From a bacterium (GTDB lineage: Bacteria; SZUA-79; Acidulodesulfobacterales; Acidulodesulfobacteraceae): a stretch of 10,348 nucleotides of DNA. A program made the position numbers and the translations under genes. Below, in pieces: positions 4,378 through 10,348 of the stretch. Where the stretch lies: NCBI GenBank assembly GCA_021828445.1, contig JAJZJD010000036.1, positions 1-10,348 of the forward strand. Direction: 5' to 3'. How positions within the stretch are numbered: the first letter of the stretch is position 1; each line of letters starts with the position of its first letter. The notes beneath the pieces were generated by a model. That model was given only the letters and a program-made list of their open reading frames with translations, was not told the origin of the DNA and did not search any database.

Positions 4378-5175
4378 TTATTTGTATATGTTTTCTTCAG
4401 CCGGAAACGCTCCGCTTTTAACTTCTTCTTTATATGTTTTTAATCCGTCTATTAGTATAGAACGGGAATCTACAAACTTCTTGACGAATTTAGGCGGCTT
4501 TTGAGCCAACATTCCGACGGCATCGTAAAATACCAAAACCTGACCGTCGGTAAACCTCCCTGCGCCTATGCCGATTGTGGGAATTTTTATATTATTCTGA
4601 ACGCTTAACGCCGCTTCTTCGGGCATTGCTTCTAATACTATCATAAATGCGCCCGCATCCTCCAAGGCTTTAGCGTCGTCAACAAGCTTTTCTATCTGCG
4701 GTTCTATTTTGCCCTGAACCTTATATCCGCCAAGTACGTTAATAAATTGAGGCATAAGCCCTATATGCCCGATTACGGGAATACCGTTCTCAACCAGCCT
4801 TTTAACGGTACCGGCGATAACTTTTCCTCCCTCGGTTTTAACGGCGTTGACTCCGCTTTCTTTGAGTATTCTGCCTGCATTCATTAAAGCCTGTTCCGCA
4901 CTTACCTGATAAGACATAAAAGGCATATCGCATGCGGTAAACACGTCTTTTAAAGCATTCTTAACGATTTTTGCATGATAAATCATTTCTTCCAAGGTAG
5001 CGCTTATAGTATTATCTTTCCCCTGAACGGTAGTCGCAAGAGAATCTCCGACCAGAACTATATCGACGCCGGCTTCTCCCGCAATACCCGCCTGAACAAA
5101 ATCGTAGGCGGTTATCATTGCGATTTTTTCGCCGTTTAGTTTCATTTTAATAAAATCGTCTATTCCTTTAGGCAT
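4378..5175 (-). CDS. panB: 3-methyl-2-oxobutanoate hydroxymethyltransferase (ketopantoate hydroxymethyltransferase)
   Basis: A 265-residue protein, full length for PanB, which transfers a hydroxymethyl group from 5,10-methylene-tetrahydrofolate to alpha-ketoisovalerate, the first committed step of pantothenate and coenzyme A synthesis. Visible motifs: ITAYD (21-25); VGDSLATT with metal-binding D44; ACDMPF with D83; VKTEGG with E115 (most family members have VKLEGG); GHIGLMPQ (usually GLTPQ); LEAMP with the presumed general base E182; GIGAG and YDAVG near the C-terminus. All metal and catalytic positions are kept, so activity is expected. It starts 21 nt after the ptb-like gene. The ribosome site is weak, suggesting coupled or leaderless-like initiation. 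panC and panD are not in the window. Confidence 0.96.
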   Translation of the reverse strand: MPKGIDDFIKMKLNGEKIAMITAYDFVQAGIAGEAGVDIVLVGDSLATTVQGKDNTISATLEEMIYHAKIVKNALKDVFTACDMPFMSYQVSAEQALMNAGRILKESGVNAVKTEGGKVIAGTVKRLVENGIPVIGHIGLMPQFINVLGGYKVQGKIEPQIEKLVDDAKALEDAGAFMIVLEAMPEEAALSVQNNIKIPTIGIGAGRFTDGQVLVFYDAVGMLAQKPPKFVKKFVDSRSILIDGLKTYKEEVKSGAFPAEENIYK

Positions 5176-5196
5176 AATTAGTAAGGTTTAAGTTTT

Positions 5197-6141
5197 TTAT
5201 AATCCGGCTTTGTACTCTAAAAATTTAGAATAATTCTCCGAAACGATAGACGCAAATGCGGCAGAATATAATCTTGCCTCGACGTTATCCGACCTTGAAG
5301 TAAGCACGACCGGAATTTTAAGTCCGACGACGACCCCTGCGACTTTCGCCCCTGCCAGATATTCCAGGTCTTTAAACAGTATATTGCCGGATTCTATATT
5401 AGGCACTACGATTATATCGGCATCTCCTGATACCTCGCTTTGTATTCCTTTTTCAACCGCCGCTTTTTTTGAGATTACGTTATCGAAGGCAAGCGGGCCG
5501 TCCACTATCCCTCCGGTAATTTGTCCTCTTTCCGCCATTTTAGAAATAACTGCGGCATCTAAAGTCGAAATTATTTTAGGATTTACCGTTTCTACGGCGG
5601 ATAATATAGCGGCTTTAGGCCGCTTAATGCCGAGCATTATGCATACGTCTATCGCATTTTGAAGTATTTGGGCTTTTTGCGTAATATCCGGATTAATGTT
5701 AATTGCGGCATCGGTTATGGATATTAATTTTTTATAGGTTTTGATTTCCATTAAAAATATATGCGAAACAAACCTGTTGGTTCTTAAACCGTTTTCAGCA
5801 TGGAGAAGCTGGTGCATTAATAAATCCGTATGAATATGCCCTTTTATTATTATATCTATTTTTTTCTCTGACGCAAGTTTAACGGCGATATAGGCGGCAT
5901 TTGCATCGTTTTCGGCATCTATTATTTCAATATCTTTTGAATTAAAGCCGTTTAAGCGGATGTTTTTAAGGAGTGAAAGTATTTTATTTTTATTTCCTAT
6001 TAATTTAGGAATTATTAAGCGGTTTTTATAAGACTTAAGTATGCCCTCAATGACAAGATTTTCCTCTGCAACAACCACTGCCGCTCTTTTAGGAGAAAAC
6101 AATCCTGCCTTTTCAATCAAATCGTTTAATTTTTTCAGCAT
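5197..6141 (-). CDS. ptb: phosphate butyryltransferase-type phosphate acyltransferase
   Basis: A 314-residue protein of the phosphate acetyl/butyryltransferase family (PF01515), closest in motif content to Ptb: KGHIHTDLLMHQLL, GLRTNRFVSH, a DAAINI-NPD segment, KMAERGQITGGIVDGPLAFD, SGDADIIVVPNIESGNILFK and PVVLTSRSD. These enzymes swap CoA for phosphate on short acyl chains, giving acyl phosphate for ATP formation by an acyl kinase. No kinase gene (buk or ackA) is adjacent, so the acyl substrate and direction are open. I chose ATG 6141; an in-frame TTG at 6159 would add six residues. Neither has a clear Shine-Dalgarno. It lies 24 nt after the Asn/Gln-rich gene and 21 nt before panB, in one apparent operon. 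Confidence 0.88.
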   Translation of the reverse strand: MLKKLNDLIEKAGLFSPKRAAVVVAEENLVIEGILKSYKNRLIIPKLIGNKNKILSLLKNIRLNGFNSKDIEIIDAENDANAAYIAVKLASEKKIDIIIKGHIHTDLLMHQLLHAENGLRTNRFVSHIFLMEIKTYKKLISITDAAININPDITQKAQILQNAIDVCIMLGIKRPKAAILSAVETVNPKIISTLDAAVISKMAERGQITGGIVDGPLAFDNVISKKAAVEKGIQSEVSGDADIIVVPNIESGNILFKDLEYLAGAKVAGVVVGLKIPVVLTSRSDNVEARLYSAAFASIVSENYSKFLEYKAGL

Positions 6142-6165
6142 TGAAAATGTCGGACGCAAAAAAAA

Positions 6166-6489
6166 CTAAACTATTTTGCTTAATAAATTACCGCTTTGAT
6201 TGGCGCCTATGGTAACGGGCTGTCCGCCGTTATTATACTGATTTTGGCTAGCCGCATTTCCGTTAGACTGAAGATTTTGCACGCTCTGATTGAGATTCGC
6301 CGTTGACTGATTAAGAGCATCGACCATACCTTGATTAAGAGTATTAACCGTATTTAAAACCAATGCCGCAGTTTTGTCGGCAGCATCGTTCGGACCGGAT
6401 ATATTTTGATATTGACCTTTATTAGCATCGGCTTGATTGCTTTGAAAAAGCTGGGAAGCCGTAGGATTGCCGTTTATTCCCTGAATCAT
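6166..6489 (-). CDS. Asn/Gln-rich small protein, function unknown
   Basis: A 107-residue protein with about one third Asn plus Gln (20 N, 15 Q) and no Cys, His, Trp, Arg or Glu. Residues about 36-75 form a predicted amphipathic helix with leucines roughly every seven residues in LNQ contexts (TLNQ, ALNQ, NLNQ, NLQ), suggesting a coiled coil or multimer. The ends are Gly/Asn/Gln-rich and likely disordered. There is no signal peptide or membrane helix. Translation is well signalled: AAAAGGAGGGAA lies 6 nt before the ATG, and a near-consensus promoter sits 55-82 bp upstream, so high expression is likely. It is the first gene of the unit leading to ptb and panB. I do not recognise the family; resemblance to small motility or R-body-type proteins is too weak to use. 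Confidence 0.75.
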   Translation of the reverse strand: MIQGINGNPTASQLFQSNQADANKGQYQNISGPNDAADKTAALVLNTVNTLNQGMVDALNQSTANLNQSVQNLQSNGNAASQNQYNNGGQPVTIGANQSGNLLSKIV

Positions 6490-6543
6490 TGTAATTCCCT
6501 CCTTTTAAAACAGTTATTAACGCTAATGCTGCTTCTTATTTTT

Positions 6544-6571
6544 ATAATATCACAAAAATAGATATTGTCAA
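6544..6571 (-). promoter_or_regulatory. strong sigma-70-type promoter for the Asn/Gln-rich gene and downstream operon
   Basis: On the minus strand a perfect -35 TTGACA (6571-6566) is followed after 16 bp by TATTAT (6549-6544). Transcription would start near 6537 with a leader of about 48 nt. It lies in the only long gap (113 bp) of the minus-strand gene series, between rubrerythrin and the Asn/Gln-rich gene, so it probably starts a second transcription unit. Confidence 0.75.
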
Positions 6572-6602
6572 ATTTTTTGCGTTTTATTTTACTTATTTTA
6601 TT

Positions 6603-7115
6603 TTACGCGCTGAATTTAATATATTTATCTTTTGCGCAGCCGCAGACGGGACATTTATCGGGCGCTTCCGCTCCAACATGGGTATGTCCGCAAACCGGAC
6701 AGATATAGACCGTTTCTCCGTCGAAATCCTTTCCCGAGGCATCAAGTTCCTTTGCCTTTTTATAGATTTCCCTGTGTATTTTTTCGGCTTCCAGCGCATA
6801 ATACGTAGAGCGCTCAGCTTCTTTTTCGTTTTGAAATTTAGCCACCTCATAAAATACCGGGTACATCTCCTCTATCTCATAATTTTCGCCGTTATATGCA
6901 GCGGCAATATTTTCTTCGGATTTCTTAATGCCTCCAAGCGCCCTTAAGTGATTTTTTGCGTGAATCAGCTCCGCCTTAGCTATAGCCCTAAATACGTTAG
7001 CCAATTTAGGCTTGCCTTCCTTCTGCGCCTCTTCCGAAAAAATCATATACTTTACGTGCGCCTGACTTTCGCCCGCAAAAGCGGCTTTTAAATCTTCTTC
7101 GGTCATACTTCTCAT
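6603..7115 (-). CDS. rbr: rubrerythrin
   Basis: A 170-residue protein with both rubrerythrin domains. The N-terminal ferritin-like diiron domain shows E16 in AGESQAH, the AELIHAKNH helix (E49, H52), the Tyr/Glu-rich segment EIEEMYPVFYEVA, and EAEKIH (E111, H114). The C-terminal rubredoxin-like domain has CPVCG (139, 142) and CPVCG (155, 158), which bind one iron. Rubrerythrins reduce hydrogen peroxide in the cytoplasm of anaerobes using electrons from NAD(P)H via rubredoxin or similar carriers. All ligands are present. The start is supported by AGGAGG 8 nt before ATG 7115. It lies 23 nt after the DUF3857 gene on the same strand, so it may be co-transcribed with it. It marks an anaerobic or microaerophilic host. 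Confidence 0.95.
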   Translation of the reverse strand: MRSMTEEDLKAAFAGESQAHVKYMIFSEEAQKEGKPKLANVFRAIAKAELIHAKNHLRALGGIKKSEENIAAAYNGENYEIEEMYPVFYEVAKFQNEKEAERSTYYALEAEKIHREIYKKAKELDASGKDFDGETVYICPVCGHTHVGAEAPDKCPVCGCAKDKYIKFSA

Positions 7116-7138
7116 TTTTAAATCCTCCTATAATAATT

Positions 7139-9130
7139 TTAATAAAAATATACGTTTGATACGGCAATGAAATAATTTTTTAAATACTCGACGTATGCTT
7201 TTATAATTTGCCTGTATTTTTTATAATCTTTAACCGATACCGCCGGCTTTTTTGATTCAAATTTATAAAGACAGCTTAACTCGTCTTTATTTTTTAAAAA
7301 TGAACAGTTTGAATAGGCGGAGCCCGCTTCATTATTAAATTTTAACGGGGTAGGCAAATAATATATGTCTGATTTTTCCGGAATTTTTATTTTAATTTTG
7401 CCGATATGCTCAAACGGGTAACCTATTATTAAAGGATACAGTCTTTTCCTCTTTAAAACAAGGCGCGTCAGGCTCATATCTACCGGTATTACAGAATGAA
7501 ATACCAATTTATCTCCCTTTAATACTCCGTAATTCCTATCAAAAAATTTTATATTAAGCTTTACGTTTTTATTAATTTTCTTAATATTTTTATATTTAAA
7601 AGTTTCTATACCGGCTCCGGGGATAAAATCATATAAAAAATTTGCCGCTTTAATCTTTTTACGATAATTATTTATATTTTTAAGCGAAGTTCTTTCAAAA
7701 TTAGAATATAATCCTTTATAAATTATTGAAATCCTGCCTTTTAAAGTTCCGTTCTTACCTATCCTACCCTTTAATAAGAAAATTTTTTCGTTCTGATTAG
7801 GCTTTTCCGTAGGAGTAGAAATAAATTTAAAGCCGTTGCGCCTTAGGATCGCGGCGCCTTTTCTGCCTGCCAAACCGAAAGGAATCTTAAAAGCTTTATA
7901 AGAAGAAGAGTCGGGATATAAATAATACTCTTTATTTTTACCTTTTTCTCTTAAAGTAAAGCCGACTATGACGGAATCAAACTGCTTGAGAGAAACGTTT
8001 TTGATATTTAAGTCCGCCGTATTTAACGACGGCATGAGAACGGGATACGCATCTATGCCCACAACCTTCAGCATCGTTATCAGCAGTGCGGCTAAGGATT
8101 TTGAATCTCCGTAACCGTTTGCAAACGTTGTGCCTGCCGGCTCGGGTTTATAACCGTTTATACCGTAGCCTATTCCTATATATCTAAAAGATTTTACAAA
8201 GCTGTAATAAATTGAAGCCGCTTTTTGTCTGCCGTTCTTGTCTTTATCATTTTTAAGAGCCGATTTAACGAATTCTTTTATCTTACCCGTAGGTTTTTCC
8301 GCTTTTATAAACATTGCATTTACTTTATTAAGCAGATTATTCCACGAATTATAAGTAGATACGGCAATATAACTTCTTAAATTTTTTATAGGCGGCATAT
8401 AGGATTCCTTTTTTATCGCCGCAATATTGCTAAGGGATGCGTCAAGTTCTACGAATTTTTTATTTTTAATATAAACGAACTTTTTTGAAACTGCATATTT
8501 GCTTAATTTATGCAAATAAAGATTAACATTAATCCCTTCCGGATATATCAGCGAAAAATCTATTTTTCGAACCGGTATAGTATAAGAAAAATAGTTAGTA
8601 TAAAAAACGCCGTTTTTAATCAACGGCTTAAAATTATCTATCTCATAGGAAAAATTTATTACCGAACCGTCTTCGACTGCCGGCATCGAAAGAGTAAGAT
8701 ATTTTATGTCGGAATAGGCGGGGTAATTAACCGCAAAGTCCGGAGAAACAATATTAACCGCATGCTTGCCGACGGGAACTTTAAACATCCCCTTAAGCAA
8801 AGTATATGCGTAAAGTAATTTAATTTTTTGATATTTCTCGGAAAAAGGGACGATAACCTCGGAATACTTATTGATTCCTCTCTGCGACAGTATTTTTACC
8901 GACTCGGTTATATACGCTTTGAGTCCGTAATTTTTATTTAATTTCAGAAGAACGTCTTTCTTGAGTATGTAAGCCCCGAAATTTTTGCCGGCTTTTTCCA
9001 TATTGCCTCCCTGCTCAGGCTTAACGGCGGCGGCATGCGAAAAAACAGGATTTATAAGATTAGGAGCCGAAATAAGAATAAAAGCCGAAAAAATAAGAAA
9101 TAATAACGATTTTAATTTTTTGATTTTCAT
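7139..9130 (-). CDS. secreted DUF3857 / transglutaminase-like protein with altered catalytic residues
   Basis: A 663-residue protein starting at ATG 9130, which has AAGGA upstream and begins a good signal peptide (MKIKKLKSLLFLIFSAFILI, cleavage likely near SHAAA at about 31-35). A TTG start at 9169 would overlap the upstream gene and put 13 residues before the signal. Residues about 60-240 match the DUF3857 region (VIPFSEKYQKIKLLYAYTL-like strands, then DGSVINFSYEI). Residues about 300-410 form the transglutaminase-like core: GINGYKPEPAGTTFANGYGD, then SLAALLITMLKVVGIDAYPV. The family GDCKD has become GDSKS (S343), and FDHV has become FDSV (S386); only Asp407 remains. A beta-rich C-terminal part follows. 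It is probably periplasmic and non-enzymatic. It starts 14 nt after the TIGR02757 gene. Confidence 0.85.
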   Translation of the reverse strand: MKIKKLKSLLFLIFSAFILISAPNLINPVFSHAAAVKPEQGGNMEKAGKNFGAYILKKDVLLKLNKNYGLKAYITESVKILSQRGINKYSEVIVPFSEKYQKIKLLYAYTLLKGMFKVPVGKHAVNIVSPDFAVNYPAYSDIKYLTLSMPAVEDGSVINFSYEIDNFKPLIKNGVFYTNYFSYTIPVRKIDFSLIYPEGINVNLYLHKLSKYAVSKKFVYIKNKKFVELDASLSNIAAIKKESYMPPIKNLRSYIAVSTYNSWNNLLNKVNAMFIKAEKPTGKIKEFVKSALKNDKDKNGRQKAASIYYSFVKSFRYIGIGYGINGYKPEPAGTTFANGYGDSKSLAALLITMLKVVGIDAYPVLMPSLNTADLNIKNVSLKQFDSVIVGFTLREKGKNKEYYLYPDSSSYKAFKIPFGLAGRKGAAILRRNGFKFISTPTEKPNQNEKIFLLKGRIGKNGTLKGRISIIYKGLYSNFERTSLKNINNYRKKIKAANFLYDFIPGAGIETFKYKNIKKINKNVKLNIKFFDRNYGVLKGDKLVFHSVIPVDMSLTRLVLKRKRLYPLIIGYPFEHIGKIKIKIPEKSDIYYLPTPLKFNNEAGSAYSNCSFLKNKDELSCLYKFESKKPAVSVKDYKKYRQIIKAYVEYLKNYFIAVSNVYFY

Positions 9131-9144
9131 CAATAAGAATCCTT

Positions 9145-10311
9145 TTAAGAAATTAGAGTTTGATTGCAAATATCATAAATATCACATTTTTCACAGTCCG
9201 CTTCGTTCCTGTTTTTTTTGCATAAATCTAATATTCCCAACCTTGTAATTGCAAAATCATATTTTACCGGGTCGGAATAGTCAAGTTTTTTGAGATTTTC
9301 GGTTATCTCTTCCGCCATTTTAAAAGAAGGGTTTTTGCGGGCTGTTAAACCTATATACCGGCTGATTCTGCCTATATGGGTATCTACCGGCATTATCAGC
9401 TGATAAGGCTGAATGCCGCCCTGCCATATACCTAAATCAAGGTTGTCTGAATTCCTTACCATCCACCTTAAATATAAATTTATTCTTTTGCACGGACTGT
9501 TGTCTGCCGGAGAGGTAAAAAAGAAATGCACCATGGAATCTTCCGGCGGGGTATCCGTACCGTAAACGGGCGAAAAATCGACAAGTTTTAGGGCTCTTTT
9601 AGAAAAACTGACCAAAGCGTTTTTTAGATTTAAATCGGATGGATTATAGCCTTTAAGGAAAAAATTTTCTATAGAACCGTATTTTTTTAGTATTTCGCTT
9701 AAAACCAAAAACAGGGCTATAACGTCTTTTTCTTTGATAAAGCGGTAGTAAAAACCTTTAAATAATTTTAATCCTTCGGCAACATCGAAATTTAACGTAA
9801 ATTCATAAAATTTATGATTAACGATTTTATCTATTTTATCCAATATTTTAAGAATTTGACTCACCCCGCCGAATGCAAATCCCGCCGCTATAAATCCGGC
9901 AATCTCGATATCTTTCGGGTCGTCGAATTTATGGGCGAAACCGAGCGGGTCGGAATAAAGATAAGATTCTTCGAATTTATTATATAGATCTTCGAGGCAT
10001 TCCTTTAATTTTAATGTTTTATTGCCCTCGCCGAACGATTTAACCTGACTGATAATCCCGCCTTTGTAAACAAACGTCTTGCCGCCGGGAAGAGACCAGC
10101 AGTCGCCTTCTTCAAGCGGATAAGGAACGTTTATCCCTCTGCCGATAAAAACTTCTTTTCCGCCTATTTTCGTATAAAAGTTAAAATCGTTATCCTCCCA
10201 GATTAAAGACCCTCCTGAAGCCGAAAGTCCGCCATCCGGATTTTTGCCTGAATTTAATTTATTTAATTCGCGTTCCGACGGTTCTTCGCCTTTTTCATAT
10301 TTAAAACTCAT
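9145..10311 (-). CDS. TIGR02757 family protein (HhH-GPD-like, [4Fe-4S]) with N-terminal extension
   Basis: A 388-residue protein. Residues about 100-388 match the TIGR02757 (DUF2400) family: SDPLGFAHKFDDPKDIEIAG, VHFFFTSPADNSPCKRINLY, LRWMVRNSDNLDLGIW and MPVDTHIGRISRYIGL. The VDTH with D310 sits where HhH-GPD DNA glycosylases carry the catalytic Asp. The four cysteines C364-x8-C373-x2-C376-x5-C382 resemble the endonuclease III iron-sulfur loop. A role in DNA repair is suspected but unproven for the family. Residues 1 to about 100 are additional: a polar start, then a Gly/aromatic, likely beta-rich segment (NDFNFYTKIGGKEVFIGRGI). Members I know begin near residue 100. ATG 10311 has GGAG 11-14 nt upstream. 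It heads the transcription unit with the DUF3857 gene. Confidence 0.88.
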   Translation of the reverse strand: MSFKYEKGEEPSERELNKLNSGKNPDGGLSASGGSLIWEDNDFNFYTKIGGKEVFIGRGINVPYPLEEGDCWSLPGGKTFVYKGGIISQVKSFGEGNKTLKLKECLEDLYNKFEESYLYSDPLGFAHKFDDPKDIEIAGFIAAGFAFGGVSQILKILDKIDKIVNHKFYEFTLNFDVAEGLKLFKGFYYRFIKEKDVIALFLVLSEILKKYGSIENFFLKGYNPSDLNLKNALVSFSKRALKLVDFSPVYGTDTPPEDSMVHFFFTSPADNSPCKRINLYLRWMVRNSDNLDLGIWQGGIQPYQLIMPVDTHIGRISRYIGLTARKNPSFKMAEEITENLKKLDYSDPVKYDFAITRLGILDLCKKNRNEADCEKCDIYDICNQTLIS

Positions 10312-10336
10312 TGCAGATACGGCTCCGTTTTAAAAA

Positions 10337-10342
10337 ATTATA
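10337..10342 (-). promoter_or_regulatory. candidate -10 box upstream of the TIGR02757 gene
   Basis: TATAAT on the minus strand, 26 bp before ATG 10311, would give a leader of about 19 nt containing the GGAG ribosome site. The -35 box would fall beyond the window edge, so this is a half-seen promoter. Confidence 0.35.
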
Positions 10343-10348
10343 AAATTT

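Noticed and set aside
6166..6489. RebB/R-body-type or YjfB-type motility protein
   Set aside because: Only Gln/Asn/Ala composition and helix pattern are similar; no family motif can be aligned.
6582..6606. 11-bp tandem direct repeat TTTTATTTTAC as a regulatory iteron
   Set aside because: It is low-complexity AT sequence overlapping the rubrerythrin stop; two copies are not enough to support a site.
9131..9169. TTG start for the DUF3857 gene
   Set aside because: It would overlap the upstream gene and place residues before a well-formed signal peptide that begins at ATG 9130 with its own ribosome site.

Overview
The window is AT-rich bacterial DNA with two parts of different character. From about 3200 to the right end lies a dense, one-directional set of housekeeping genes, all on the minus strand. 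From 1 to about 3035 lies a small, decayed accessory island at a tRNA-Arg gene, full of gene remnants and toxin-antitoxin modules. Rubrerythrin and a phosphate-butyryltransferase-type enzyme suggest an anaerobic or microaerophilic bacterium. The cell envelope appears to have a periplasm, because a DUF3857/transglutaminase-like protein carries a signal peptide. I cannot name the species; a deltaproteobacterium-like or similarly deep-branching anaerobe is only a guess.

Island (about 240-3007). An intact tRNA-Arg(ACG) sits at 2959-3035 on the minus strand. Its 3'-terminal 49 bp are repeated at 240-288 with one mismatch, which is the usual footprint of tyrosine-recombinase integration into a tRNA 3' end. 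Inside are a frameshifted and truncated integrase (456-1122), an intact-looking hicAB toxin-antitoxin pair (1126-1535), a decayed DUF1016/YhcG-type nuclease (1788-2212), and a small nuclease-like/DUF2283 pair (2406-2932). Left of the island are the 3' end of an antitoxin and a broken PIN-domain toxin.

The most striking element is at 1541-1576. On the minus strand, between a good sigma-70-type promoter and the hicA start codon, lies one isolated 36-nt sequence with every hallmark of a Cas12a (type V-A) CRISPR repeat. Its 3' 20 nt have the form TAATTTCTACT-N3-TTGTAGAT-like: the UCUAC/GUAGA handle stem with a 4-nt loop. The repeat starts about 6 nt after the predicted transcription start and ends 5 nt before the hicA ATG, so it makes up most of the hicA 5' leader, and no Shine-Dalgarno sequence is visible. 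No second repeat and no cas gene is in the window. This suggests either a Cas12a-controlled toxin (similar in logic to the CreTA modules that guard CRISPR-Cas) or a mobile-element solitary repeat of the RNA anti-CRISPR kind. Both are inferences.

Core region (about 3207-10348). A tRNA-Arg(CCT) on the plus strand is followed by a minus-strand gene series, in transcription order: a TIGR02757-family HhH/[4Fe-4S] protein with an extra N-terminal segment; a secreted DUF3857/transglutaminase-like protein whose catalytic Cys and His positions are Ser; rubrerythrin; then, after a strong promoter, an Asn/Gln-rich small protein, a Ptb-type phosphate acyltransferase, PanB (pantothenate synthesis), a nitroreductase and a small two-helix membrane protein. 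Gaps are 14-26 nt except before the Asn/Gln-rich gene (113 nt), so two transcription units are likely.
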